The notes below the pieces were generated by a model. That model saw only the letters and a program-made list of their open reading frames with translations. It searched no databases and was not told where the DNA came from. The position numbers were made by a program, and so were the translations under genes. From Adiantum capillus-veneris (taxonomy: Eukaryota > Streptophyta > Polypodiopsida > Polypodiales > Pteridaceae): DNA of 64,000 bases. The stretch covers positions 90,242,342-90,306,341 of the forward strand of contig CM043953.1 in assembly GCA_014529385.2 (NCBI GenBank), given 5' to 3'. Below, in pieces: positions 45,340-55,704 of the stretch (position 1 is the stretch's first letter; each line of letters opens with the position of its first letter).

Positions 45340-47236
45340 AGTTTAGTTATTTACGAACATTGTTTGCGTGTTGCTATTGAGTTCTCGCTTGGAGTGTCAA
45401 AGCCTGTAACAATTAGCCCATGCATTTTTTCAACTAAAGGCTTGCTAATATGCATCTAGTAGAAAAGAAGTGCAAACAATTTTAGGGTTGGAAGTAAAAG
45501 AAAATGGAACTCCTTCTGAACAAGGTCAAACACCACACCTGCTTTTGCTTTACAGCATCTTCAATTCTTTTCTTCACATCTAGCCAGAGAAACAAAAAAT
45601 ATTAGAAAGATTACATATTTATATAAAAAGTTGATGCAATGGAAAATCTAAAACAACTTAAATGCTTACTGGTAAATTTTCAAAACTGCTAAAGTAAGTT
45701 ACAAATCCTTGAACCTTGGGTGAGGTTTAAATTCTCAAGTCCTATGTTACTCTTCCAACTTGTATCGACTTCATCAGCATGTAAATACACAAAATCAATT
45801 TGACTTCGTGGCAAATCATAAACAATGAAATTGACCTGCAATAATAGGTTTGCTCATTAAGTAAACACTATTGTAATGCCCTTTTTGCTAAAATTGTTTT
45901 AAGAAACTAATCTATATGTCTTCAACTGATCATGCCCCAAATAGCATTGTATCCATCCTGAACCTAGAACCTACATAAAACCAGAGGTCCTTTCTATTGC
46001 AGAAAGAATATACTAGCCCATATTCTATGGAAGCAACTGGACACACTTCAACATAGAGCCTCGACAATTTTAACATCACAGCCTCTCACACTAATCTATA
46101 ATTTACTAAGCTCCAAAGATGTGTGATGGGCATTTCACAAATCCTTTGGTCCAATCCTAGAAACTCAAGTATAATAGTGGACCAAAGAAATTGTCTGTGT
46201 GTCATTCAAGATTACTATCCACTATCTTTGCACCATATGGTCAAAAGTGACAAAAATTGGGAACTGAAAAAGCCAAAGTCCACACCTGAAGAACATGGAT
46301 GTTGAACAAAGACATGGGATGCTCCCACCCTTTGAACTGCCAGCCCCCTTAGGGGTAGGACCTTGGGGTAGGGTCCTGCCCTGAGGGGCGCGGACAGTTC
46401 AGGGGCTACATATAGATGAGCCTATTTATGGGATGGTTGGGACTCGCTAGACTCTACCCTATGGATTTAGGAACGAGGGCTCAAGGGAGTCGCTTGGAGA
46501 GCACAGCTATGCAGGTTGCTTAGCCACTTTCTAAGCTATCTTGAGCCTCATCTCTTGGACATCAAAGGATACCTGCCAAAGGACATTGACAATCATCCTT
46601 GTTGTGGCTCACAAAAGCTTAGTTCACCTAAACTAGAACCAGTCCATGAGCTAGTATTTGACATATACATTCATTGAACCACAGAGATGCAATAAAGAAA
46701 CCTGATTCCATGAATATACCTTACCAAGAGCCAAATATGTTATTAGTCAGCACGTCACTGAAGTGCTAAATACGTGCTTTAAGAGTTGCCTCCATAGATA
46801 GCAACAATAATTTTTCGGAACCCTCCTATGTATCACTAGATGATGGAACTTCAAAGATGGAGATCAAGAAACAGATCTCAAGTCCCTATAATCCCACACT
46901 TTTGAATACAATAACGTACAAGCTCATTGGAGCTCAGAGATAGCGCCGATTCTTGCTTGGAACTCTCTGCATATATCGGTGCCTCGTACCTACATCAGTG
47001 AGGGATGTGCCGATTGATTTCAATCACATACTCTGCAAGAACACTGATGCGCCTATACCAGAAGTGAGGAATTACAGCAGGTTGCTATCATGGTTTGGTG
47101 TGTAGATACCTCCTATTCATTGAAAGGGATGAAAGGATGGCTCACCGGGGCGCGAGACAATGCGGGAGAAATCGTCGAAGAGCTGAAGCAGCTGCTGCCT
47201 CGAAAGCATGCCACTCGTCTGCAGGGGTCGCGACAT
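23786..47236 (-). CDS. Seven-exon coiled-coil protein of unknown function with a 20.5-kb intron
   Basis: Exons on the minus strand: 47146-47236, 45539-45579, 25019-25076, 24403-24496, 24178-24262, 24032-24124, 23786-23893. Every junction is GT-AG and every phase agrees (91+41+58+94+85+93+108 = 570 nt, 189 residues plus TAA). The N-terminus is [20 protein letters not shown]. Residues 30-63 continue with [14 protein letters not shown] and [14 protein letters not shown]. The middle has [20 protein letters not shown] and a YAFV segment. The second half is acidic and Gln-rich coiled coil ([34 protein letters not shown]). The pattern looks like a conserved single-copy eukaryotic protein; I cannot name it. 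Intron 2 (25077-45538) contains the whole nested D/B retrotransposon block. Confidence 0.87.
25019..25076 (-). CDS. Exon 3 (58 nt) of the seven-exon gene
   Basis: Acceptor TTTCTTCCAG, donor G/GTAATA. It encodes 19 residues starting [12 protein letters not shown], ends in phase 1, and its final G joins CA of exon 4 to make Ala. A CT/CA microsatellite begins 26 bp upstream of the acceptor, on the intron side. Confidence 0.88.
25103..25169. repeat. CT/CA compound microsatellite beside exon 3
   Basis: (CT)22 followed by (CA)11 in intron 2, close to the exon 3 acceptor. On the gene strand it reads (TG)n(AG)n just before the pyrimidine tract. Length change here could affect splicing. Confidence 0.9.
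25170..28129 (+). other. Unclassified intronic region with promoter-like and tandem-repeat signals
   Basis: 25555-25770 holds degenerate tandem repeats of about 71 bp ('gatcat..gaacgg...gacatagagcatcg'), with a related piece near 26437. 26270-26420 has 'agcgtttttt'-type repeats like those in A/B LTRs. TATAAAAG at 26843-26850 is followed by a CT-rich, transcript-start-like stretch, then a frame at 26905-27243 starting [20 protein letters not shown] that I do not recognise. Further right are many short ORFs. 'attggtatgagct' at about 27798 resembles a primer site only weakly. It may be a diverged LTR element; I cannot show two LTRs. Confidence 0.45.
26843..26850 (+). promoter_or_regulatory. TATA-like box
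   Basis: TATAAAAG followed 25-35 bp later by a pyrimidine-rich 'tctctcactctcaggcatc' stretch, a typical plant promoter layout. No assigned gene follows, so function is a guess. Confidence 0.4.
28130..28791 (+). mobile_element. 3' internal fragment of a second D-family copy
   Basis: The C-terminal pol coding end (GEPPQEP-, [11 protein letters not shown]- and [14 protein letters not shown]-like frames, 28195-28440), the 3' untranslated part and the polypurine tract match 38620-39234 of element D almost base for base. It abuts the 5' LTR of D directly. A ~25-bp unit 'gagcctactaaagccttacaaagg' is tandemly repeated at 28146-28207. It is the signature of an LTR-sharing tandem array or of unequal recombination. 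Confidence 0.85.
28792..30363 (+). repeat. 5' LTR of element D
   Basis: 1572 bp from TGTCATAATAACTAA to GCCATTAAATGTTACA, followed by the primer site. It matches the split 3' LTR (39235-40643 plus 44881-45091) along its length. It has a G-run at 30145-30152 ('ggaaggggggggcc'), which is hugely expanded in the 3' LTR. Confidence 0.92.
30365..30376 (+). other. Primer-binding site of element D
   Basis: TGGTATCAAAGC begins one base after the LTR end TTACA. It differs by one base from the initiator-Met tRNA complement TGGTATCAGAGC. Confidence 0.9.
30773..32034 (+). pseudogene. Gag of element D, broken
   Basis: The start [20 protein letters not shown] lies at 30773. The frame shifts near 30960, then a highly charged Ser/Lys/Arg-rich tract with two copies of a KRSPSSPSS-type repeat (about 31290-31440). 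The capsid motif [18 protein letters not shown] (about 31520) is followed by a deletion-like jump. The zinc knuckle [14 protein letters not shown] is at 31873-31914. Most of the capsid is missing. Confidence 0.85.
32000..32814 (+). pseudogene. Protease and start of RT linker of element D
   Basis: [20 protein letters not shown] is the gypsy-type aspartic protease active site (DPGS in place of DSGS). [16 protein letters not shown] ends the domain. A 125-bp tandem duplication (32142-32391) breaks the frame. Further on, [20 protein letters not shown] is the conserved entry to the RT, and the next segment is frameshifted up to the insertion of LTR C at 32815. Confidence 0.87.
32142..32391 (+). repeat. 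125-bp tandem duplication in the protease of D
   Basis: The segment starting 'gtgctttcaaggggcaagaagc' at 32142 repeats at 32267 with only a few differences. The length is not a multiple of three, so it shifts the frame. Near identity of the copies suggests it arose after D inserted. Confidence 0.9.
32815..34293 (+). mobile_element. Solo LTR, family C, in the RT of D
   Basis: 1479 bp, TGTCACGAGGACG...CCGGTTTCA, with a perfect GCAAG duplication (32810-32814, 34294-34298). It is the same family as 4116-5554 in element A, in opposite orientation. The shared motif GAAATACCGAAAGGTGCGCC lies at 34095-34128. The RT frame of D resumes at 34294. Confidence 0.95.
34294..36366 (+). pseudogene. Reverse transcriptase of element D (interrupted)
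   Basis: 34294-34433 carries the start: [38 protein letters not shown]. After the solo LTR it continues at 35672 with [30 protein letters not shown] (catalytic D), then from 35819 [16 protein letters not shown] and [10 protein letters not shown] (the YVDD-equivalent FFDD). It ends with the thumb/connection [16 protein letters not shown] stop lies in the FGLY segment near 35830. Confidence 0.93.
34434..35666 (-). mobile_element. Solo LTR, A/B family, in the RT of D
   Basis: 1233 bp from TGTAAGGCGTAGCGG to GTCACATGACA (plus strand), with a perfect TATCA duplication (34429-34433, 35667-35671). Family features are present: 'aaaaacgct' repeats at about 34990-35215 and a TATATAA-type box near 35337. 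Confidence 0.95.
36291..36720 (+). pseudogene. RNase H of element D
   Basis: [20 protein letters not shown] is the first catalytic segment (the DAS aspartate region is altered by a frameshift near 36365). [19 protein letters not shown] holds the catalytic glutamate. [15 protein letters not shown] holds the second aspartate. The end [18 protein letters not shown] reaches the integrase zinc domain. A frameshift near 36650 separates the last piece. Confidence 0.93.
37005..37677 (+). mobile_element. Solo LTR, family E, in the integrase of D
   Basis: 673 bp, TGTCACAAAGTGATGACG...GAGTCTGTTACA, with a perfect GCAAA duplication (37000-37004, 37678-37682). The U3 side has seven AAACCCTAA-type motifs (37036-37156), then (GA)16 at 37272-37304. 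The shared motif GAAATACCGAAAGGGGCGCC is at 37519-37552. A partial relative is at 45092-45411. Confidence 0.94.
37036..37156 (+). promoter_or_regulatory. Cluster of seven telo-box-like motifs in LTR E
   Basis: AACCCTAA occurs seven times in about 120 bp, five of them within AAACCCTAATTT or AAAACCCTAA contexts. In plants AAACCCTA (telo-box) is a promoter element found in ribosomal protein and cell-cycle genes and is bound by Myb-type telomere-repeat proteins. Here the spacing is irregular, so it is not a telomere array. Confidence 0.6.
38565..38882 (+). pseudogene. Integrase C-terminus with chromodomain-like end (element D)
   Basis: [20 protein letters not shown] and LKPYKGEPP is the gypsy GPY/F-like end. 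The final 55 residues, with [28 protein letters not shown] and a stop after NDSLE, follow the chromodomain outline (Y-x-V-K-W-x-x-x-P-x-x-x-x-x-W). In chromoviruses this domain steers integration to heterochromatin by binding histone marks; that is family knowledge, not shown here. Confidence 0.8.
38883..39234 (+). other. 3' untranslated part and polypurine tract of D
   Basis: Non-coding sequence closely matching 28440-28791. The purine run AAGAGAGAGG (39222-39231) sits just before the LTR start TGTCATAAT at 39235. Confidence 0.8.
40563..40635 (+). repeat. Poly-G tract in the 3' LTR of D
   Basis: About 73 bases, nearly all G with a few A, ending a few bases before the target duplication of B. 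The matching site in the 5' LTR has only eight G (about 30145-30152). It could form G-quadruplexes. Such runs are also a classic place for sequencing or assembly error. Confidence 0.85.
40644..41524 (-). repeat. 3' LTR of B, with internal deletion
   Basis: 881 bp, against 1151 bp for the 5' LTR. The missing ~290 bp (equivalent to about 44526-44814) are in U3, including the TATA box, joined at 'gccagaaag/actgaaccc'. Because reverse transcription makes both LTRs from one template, the deletion happened after insertion. Confidence 0.9.
41955..43076 (-). pseudogene. Coiled-coil / His-Asp-rich ORF of element B
   Basis: One reading frame of 374 codons with a single in-frame TAG (42717-42719; element A has CAG-type sense there). 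Order: acidic N-terminus ([17 protein letters not shown]), a long Glu/Arg/Lys coiled coil (about 42730-42960), a His/Asp-rich tract (HDDLHDDQD and similar, about 42490-42650), degenerate repeats around [10 protein letters not shown] (about 42280-42440), then a C-terminal part with [20 protein letters not shown] that element A has lost by a stop. Upstream, the MVITR start used in A is spoiled by a stop (MVIA*). No known domain. It may be a gag-derived accessory protein. Confidence 0.8.
43090..43365 (-). repeat. Leader minisatellite of element B
   Basis: Tandem units such as 'gattcgtgagaatctagggttcttgagttcttggggtctt' (about 44 bp, three copies at 43210-43345) and shorter 'gggttcttg' units. They lie between the primer site and the ORF start. 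Element A has a short version (5800-5880) and X another (1-73). Confidence 0.8.
43725..44875 (-). repeat. 5' LTR of B
   Basis: 1151 bp, full-length, TGTTAGGTGCAGCGG...GTGTCACGTGACA on the plus strand. It contains a GAC/ACG trinucleotide patch (44031-44095), 'aaaaacgct' repeats (about 44280-44430) and a TATATTAA-type box near 44545. Confidence 0.93.
45092..45411 (+). repeat. E-family LTR remnant flanking D
   Basis: It begins 'ttaggcatcccttgta', matching LTR E from about 37395, and runs to the LTR end 'ggagtgtcaaagcctgtaaca' at 45411. It contains GAAATACCGAAAGAGGCACC at 45212-45246 preceded by AATAAAG, and a (CT)n tract at 45285-45339. Element D appears to have inserted into this older LTR; its left half is not recognisable left of the D block. 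Confidence 0.75.
45539..45579 (-). CDS. Exon 2 (41 nt) of the seven-exon gene
   Basis: Acceptor GGCTAG, donor CAG/GTGTGG. The first two bases complete a GAT (Asp) codon with the G of exon 1, and the exon ends in phase 0 at KQKQ. It stands alone 20.5 kb from exon 3 and 120 bp from the end of an E-family LTR remnant. Confidence 0.83.
45580..47145 (-). other. Intron 1 of the seven-exon gene
   Basis: 1566 bp between exon 1 donor GTGAGC and exon 2 acceptor GGCTAG. No transposon ends seen. A GC-rich stretch at 46318-46420 with several 'aggggta/ggggtagggtcct' blocks stands out from the AT-rich surroundings. Confidence 0.75.
47146..47236 (-). CDS. Exon 1 of the seven-exon gene
   Basis: It starts ATG at 47236; a second in-frame Met is at codon 10. 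It ends in phase 1 before the donor GTGAGC. GC-rich codons (CGC, CTG, CAG, TCG) contrast with the AT-rich later exons, as is common for first exons in plants. Confidence 0.85.
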
Positions 47237-48777
<1,541 letters not shown>

Positions 48778-49840
48778 ATCTGCGAGCAACAGTGTAAGAC
48801 CGCAGGGGATTGGACCATGCAACTCTCCACCCAACCGTGCCATATATAGACTCCTAGCCCCTAAATATAGCGCCCCTTGACCGCATGTCCGTCCTGGCCC
48901 TTGGCCCTGCCCTTGGCCTGACATTACTTCCCCCTTGGAGAAGCGTTTTTGTCCTCGAAAACACAAGTGGTGGTATCTTCGTAAGAACACTGATGTTTTC
49001 CTTATTGGCATCCTCTACACGGGCCAATTGTCCATATGACCGATACCTGGTGCAGTGAGGAGGTTCAATGAAACCAAGAGCAACATCTTGATTTTCAACA
49101 TTGTTGTCCTTTTGCAACCACCCGTATCTAAATGGTAACTCGTGATAACTCATGTGAGTATCTTGAAAAGTTCATAGCTACTGAAAGATAGAATAGGGAG
49201 TGTCCTCATGTCAGACTTCTGAACCTTTTGGAACACACAGAACCACATGTTCACCCCTAACAAAGGTTACATGCCAACATACTCTGTCAGCACACCTACT
49301 AAGTCCTTGACTTATGAAACTATCGGTATCCAACCCCACCACAACAGGTGTTCAAAGTTGAAAACCTAACCTAAGCAAATTCTAGAATAAGGAGAGAATC
49401 ACCTATTCAGAATGCATTGTGCTAACGTATGCTCTTAGCAGATCCTTTAGCACGGTTTACTAACGTATGCACTTAGGATATCCTTTAGTACTAAATAGAA
49501 TACTTGTCAGCTGCCTATCCAACGTGGGATGAATAACAGCGGTAAGAGTGAGGTACTTTCCCCAACCACTTACAGACAGTCTTCCACGACTGACAACAAA
49601 CTATGACTCAATCATTGAGTATCCAGCCATATACTCGATATGGAATGGAGACAACCAACTAGGTTGAAGGTAGATTGGAGGTTCCAGCAACCAATCACAA
49701 TCTGCAAGAGAGATTGCACTAGCAATGCAAAAGGGTGCAGAAAGAATAAAGTCCATGGATTTGCATGCCGCTCCAAATAAATTTGTGTTAAACACTAGGG
49801 CCCATAACACCTAGTGTGCATGCATTTAACACAAACATAT

Positions 49841-50160
49841 CCAAGCCGCAATTCCATGACGAGACTTTCCACGATACTTACGTGAAAATCTTGCAATAAA
49901 GTTGGACCATAATAGAATGTGACAACCTGGTCACATTCTATTATGGTCCAAGCCGCAATTCCATGACGAGACTTTCCACGATACTTACGTGAAAATCTTG
50001 CAACAAAGTTGGACCATAATAGAATGTGACAACCTGGTCACACCTAGGAACCAACCATGAGACCTTCTCATGAACGTAGCATACTTTGCAGCAAAAGTTG
50101 GACCATAATAGACTGTGACAACCCGGTCACACCTAGGAACCAACCATGAGACATTCTCAT
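49841..50160 (-). repeat. Tandem duplication with perfect 22-bp inverted repeat, inside J
   Basis: A 107-bp unit ('ccaagccgcaattccatgacg...') at 49841-49947 repeats from 49948. Related pieces ('gttggaccataatagaatgtgacaacctggtcac') recur near 50010 and 50098. At the junction, arms 49902-49923 and 49930-49951 are perfect reverse complements around the loop AACCTG. Confidence 0.85.
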
Positions 50161-53100
50161 GAATATAGCATACTTTGCTATATGTAGAAACGACCCTCCA
50201 TTAAGATGGTTTCACAGCACTTGTAATCACAACAAGTCTGTACTTAGTACCTGACAATTTTTGGCCACTGAAATTGTTCCTGATAATGTGTGCGTCAATT
50301 GGTCTAATGAGCGGATGCGACCAGCACCTAGGGGCTTTGTCGCGACACATCATTTCGAATTGGGCGCCAGTGTCAGTCCCAGAGACTCATATTCTCCACA
50401 TGTGGAATATGTCTCAAGTAAGGATGCCAGGAAAAGTGACATCCATCAAGTACGAGTTGTACTTGTGTGTGGAGGTAACTACGAACACTCTGCGATGCGA
50501 GTGAGAGGGACCCTCATTATCATGCTCCACACTGGCTAAACCAAACTCCTTGAGTTCCTAGACCATGTTGTATCCCATGTGACAACATGTGCCAAATCGA
50601 GCCCTACAAGTAGGTTCGTAACAGCATAAGGCAAAAAGGTAGATTGGACACTTGGCCCAAAATACTTTATGCCGACATGCCCTTGGCATGGCTCTGTAAC
50701 ATTCAAGCGTACTTATACGTCTTGAAAAAAAAAACAAGCAAAGTATACAAAAAATGGAATAACACCAAATTAATAGATGCGTACCTGGAGGTTTGAACGG
50801 AATGTTCACTTACCAGTATTCAAACGGAGAGGAGCACATCTCCTACCTGAAAAACAAACAACATTGCACTGGGAACCGTGGGTGTTGCCTTCGCAATCCA
50901 ACCCCTTTGGTTAAAATCTATGTAGTCAAACCCCTTGGTAAGACCCTTTGTAGAAACTGCTCAACTAGCAAGTAACGGCAACCAACATAGGTAACCGTGT
51001 ACATAATAAATCAACTTGAAAAGTTGAGTTTGTCCGCTACCGCGTGGTAGATTGCGGAATTCTTTCCTTGAAAGTCTAACTGAGAGAGATCAAACAGTGG
51101 GAATCCTCAATGCAGAGCAACTGTGATCCTCAATGCAGATCATCTATGATCCTGAATGCCTATGGGGTGATGTAGGAGTCACCCGTCGGGTCGTACCCCA
51201 AAATAGTATGTCCATAGACACTCCGTAGGGCTATAGAGAGAGCAGGAAATCCACACAAGTGAACTGCCTAGCTCATGTGGACAGCCATGCTGTCACCACT
51301 GATTCTTGCATCTATACTTCCTTATAGAGATCAACTGCTGTGAGTTGAAGATTATCAAAAACTCAGCTTGAGTGTCGCACTGAAAACATGTAGTGCAAAA
51401 ATGACACCCTAAACATCCGTAATGACAAGACTCTTGCTTGTGCATTACCGTCGATGTATACTTCCCTGGGTAGATCTGTTCAATCTTGAAAACAATCACC
51501 CCAAAGAATGCCAATAGTTGGGTCTTACCCTTGGCCTGGTAATGGCACTTAGCCGGTGTGGCTCATAGCCCTTATGCAAATTAGTGTTCAATGGACGAAC
51601 CGATGAAGACTAATTTGAGTAGCATCTTAGCCACGTGCTAGCTGAGAGTTAGAGCACCTTGGCTCATGCTGACTCACGAGCAAAACACGTATCAAAAGCT
51701 TCTTAGAAGATTTTTCATTTTTCCCTTAAAGAGAAGGAGAGAGAAGAAGAAGAACATGTTGGGCTGAGGAATTTTTCTTAAATTTCTAGAGTGTGTGCCC
51801 AATCTGTTTGCTTTTACGCATCTTATGCCTAACTTGCAGCTTATCGTATAAGCATTCCACAGTTTTCCGGTATGACTCTCTCATCAAGAGAGGTAACAGA
51901 AAAACACAAAACTCATTCCGACCCACCTACCTTGCAGGGGTCGTGATTGTATGAGGACGACTTAGCATTGACACTTTGCCTGTGAAATAAGTCCTAGATT
52001 TAGGTTCCTTTTAGTGTTGTTGTGTGTTAATAGCAACCAACAATCATGGTAAAAAAATCCATCAGTTTGACAAAGTTGCGAGTGTGATAGCGGAAGCGTA
52101 ATGCATGAAGTGGTAGAATTGAATCCACCTCGCTAGGATGCCTTGCATGCAGAATTGTAAGCCCTTGCCGAGAGTGATGGCCTCAAACGTGAGAACCAAA
52201 ACCATAAGTGCCTTGCACAGTTTAAACTGGTAGGGATTCTGTGAGCTGATATTCCCTATTTTGCCAGTTTCCCAAACTTGTGTGCCAATGCCCTTGATTC
52301 CAAATCAATGGGCAGTATCGCGGCACAAGGGAGAGGCCTTGCTTCGTATAAAATTGCCAAAGCACTTTGCTTTGCACAATGACAGTAATTGCCAAGTAAA
52401 GTGTAAACATGGGGAAAAAAAAAAAAAAAACTTAAACTTGGCTAACCTGGTCGTTGTTGCTGCAACCAGTTGTCATGAAATTTGGAAGGAAAAACTCATT
52501 CCAAAACGGCTCATAGCCATATCTGCACAGACGCCCTCGTATAGCGTATACACCTATCTGGTACATAATGAAATAACCTGCAATAGGAAATAACCTGCAA
52601 ACACATTGCCTATTCCTTCCCAATTGTGTATGCTCATAGCATATGCCAAAAGTGGGAATCTTCAATGGCAGATGCCCAAATTGAAGCCGTACTTCACATA
52701 ATTACTTTTGTTCGCATAGCCAACAGATGCTTCTGCTAGGTGTTAGTGCCATTACCCGTGACAAGGTACATGATGTGTGCGATGATGCATAAGTATAAAC
52801 TCCATGCTTCACCATTTTGGATTGTCTCCATCGACTGACGTGCGGAAATAATTTGCCGAAGAGCCATGCCCTAGCAAATTTGGAACCGCAAACTCAAAGA
52901 TGGAGAAAGAAAGACTCCTGTCAATCTGCCTGAACTTCAAAGCGCTGGCCATGTTGAACATGTTTGCACCTTTTGTCAAATCTAATAGCAGGCCATGTCG
53001 ATCTCCTTGAGATACTAAAACAGTGCCAATGTGCTATGCTTTGGCAGCAAAATAGAACCGCTGAGGAGCCGTGCTCTGGACCAAGGCGGTCGGTACTCAA

Positions 53101-54232
53101 GCCATGCTTGATTCTAATCTTGAAACCAATCATTGGACCCTTGCCAACAATTTACGCATCAAATTTTTATTGCTTATGGTAATTATCACAAGCCGTGCTT
53201 GTGCTTTGTGTGCCGAAAGTGTATGCGCATTTGTTGCATGCCATAACTATACAGTATATTCCAAAAAAAAAAGCCAAGCAGATTCAAAAGCTACTCCATA
53301 TCGTATTATTGATGACGAATGCTGACCCGCCTTGCCGGCTTCTTGCACTTTGCATGATTAGATACTGACGTCAACTCGCCTTGCGAGCTTCTTGCTTTCG
53401 GTATGTAAACTTGTGCAAGCATTGAGATTTCTACAACTTTGTGACAAACAAAAATGCTAAAGGAACTCTACGTACCGTTTGGGAATTCGATTTTGGACTA
53501 TGTCATGCAACCATGGCCAGTGCCTTGTCGATGCCCTTGCAAATGGCCTTCGGCGACCTTTCAGGCCTTTGCATTCCCTTGATTTCAGATGTGCTGCAGA
53601 TCTGAAGTTTTCTGTTATGGTAGTGACATGCCTCGGAAAGCCAAAGGCGAGCACCTTGGATAATCCGCAGCTTTCAGATCTTTTTTCAAAACTTCCCTGA
53701 AATTCTGTAGCTAGGAACTACCGTGCAGGTCTAAGGCACTACCTTGGTACTTTCATGATACCGAGGCCTTCCCATCCAACGAGAGTAAGCTCGTCTCTTA
53801 AATCGCCATGCTCAACCGGTGTGTACCCACCCTTGAGCCCTAAAATCTTTAGGGCGCCCAAGCTTTGGGACACCTAGGTGAAAAAACCAGAAGTTTTGCA
53901 ATCCGATGCTACCGCCGCAGGTGAGGATGATGACGATGCTCTTGCTATGGTGCTCCAACGACGGTGCCCAAGTGTCGAAAACTCACCCCCTGCCCAGTGC
54001 GCATCCAACGAAATCGAACTTGCAGGTTTTTGAGGTGGTCGACAGACCCCGCTTTCCCGGTTAAGAGACGCTGCACATGTGGTCCTCGATTCCCCAATCT
54101 TCATCTTCCTTGGCTCTGCAGGGACTGCTTCCCATGCCTGAGATTCATGCAATTAGCTCTTGCATGCTTCATGCATGGCGCCCATCTCCTTCCGCAAGGC
54201 AAGAGCCATGCTCAACCATGGCAATATGCACG

Positions 54233-54365
<133 letters not shown>

Positions 54366-54427
54366 ATGCACTCCTTGAGACTCCACGTCCCTTCTCTTTC
54401 TCCATGCCTCCTGAGCTCTGATACCAA

Positions 54428-54546
54428 TGTAAGACCGCAGGGGACTGGACCATGCAACTCTCCACCCAACCGTGCCATATATAGACTCCTAGCCCCTAAA
54501 TATAGCGCCCCTTGACCACATGTCCGTCCTGGCCCTTGGCCTGACA
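54428..54546 (-). repeat. 5' LTR of element J
   Basis: 119 bp; the minus strand starts TGTCAGGCCAAGG and ends GCGGTCTTACA, with a CTATATATGG TATA box at 54475-54484. The partner at 48793-48923 is 131 bp because of one 12-bp tandem 'cctgcccttggc' unit. Confidence 0.9.
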
Positions 54547-54551
54547 AACAG

Positions 54552-54815
54552 ATCTCCACCATTAGATAACTCAATGGTCCAATTTCCTTCTTACCGGCTA
54601 GCCATACCACCAATATTTGTTAATGCATCATATTAAATCCATAAGGTTGGGTGCTTACTTTCTTTATGTAATCTGTGAGCAACAAATATCCACCAATTAG
54701 ATAGCCCAATGGTCCAATCTCCTTTTTACCGTTCAGCCATACCACCATTATTTTTTAATGCATCATATTAAATACCATTACATGAGGTTGGGTGCTTACT
54801 TTCTTTATGTTGACA
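54552..54815. repeat. Tandem repeat of about 140 bp hosting element J
   Basis: The segment 'atctgtgagcaacaaatatccacc...gggtgcttactttctttatg' at about 54670-54812 is a diverged copy of the sequence formed by 48776-48792 plus 54552-54669. J inserted inside the first copy. Confidence 0.8.
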
Positions 54816-55704
54816 ACATTGTAGCCAAGCGGCAACACTTTGATGAGAACCTTGAGAGTTTCAAGTCTCTATTCCACTTTAGTGATCCAATTGACAAATG
54901 TCGATGGTTAAGTGCAAACATTGTCAGCTTGTAGACTGAAGGGTTGCGAGAGCCCCCTCGATAAGGGCACCAAATTAGTATTGTCGGGGGGGGGGGGGCA
55001 ATGTGCTCTACCATAATCCCATGTGCATAAATGTGATCTCTAGCTCCCCATGAAGTGATAGTGTGTAGTGCCCATGTATGCATTTCTGATCAAAGAGGCT
55101 TCATGATAGTGCATTGTGATCCCCAAAGAGTGTGCATAAGGCTTCCTTTTATAGGAAAGGATGAGCTTAATAGGAGTAAGGGTTATCCTAGTCAATAGTA
55201 GCCATGCGATGCCAACTCAACACAACCCCACTATTATGGCTCCTTATGGCAAGAGAAGCAATGGTGGATACTATGGATGCTTCCAGGTGTAGCCACTTTC
55301 TAGAGAGAAAGGATTCTATAAATTTACTTCGAGAGAAATCACATGGACAATTGGATAGTGGGTAGAGTGGGGAAAGAAAGTTGAAAATGGATAGTTACTA
55401 CATGTACTTGCTTGGTTTATTGCCTTGAGCTGTCGAAGATACTACTGAAAGACTTTTTTGTGTTTCTGTCATTGTCAAAAATCATCACCAAGACTTTGTT
55501 TTGCATTTTGAATCCACTTTGGATGCCTTGTATTCATGTCTACTTGTGCTTTGGCTTTGTTACTCCTTGAGTGGGGTGTTTGTGTTTGTTGCTATTTAAA
55601 ATAGATTACTTAGACACAAAAGAACACCATGTTCAAAGGACATCTAGCTCGAAACAACGAGAAACTATATGCACAAAAACAACATTTCTTAACACTTTAG
55701 TCAA

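Noticed and set aside
45680-45840. Minus-strand exon-like frame starting [12 protein letters not shown] with acceptor TTGCAG and a possible donor CAAG/GTTC
   Set aside because: Inserted between exons 1 and 2 it gives the wrong phase and an immediate stop, whereas exon 1 joins exon 2 perfectly without it. No independent support.
49841-50160. CRISPR-like array
   Set aside because: Only two to three unequal copies without spacer regularity, in a eukaryotic retroelement.
52261-53700. Short frames in the J interior (for example 53457-53654) as genes
   Set aside because: No motif, no splice support, no frame longer than chance; treated as non-coding interior.
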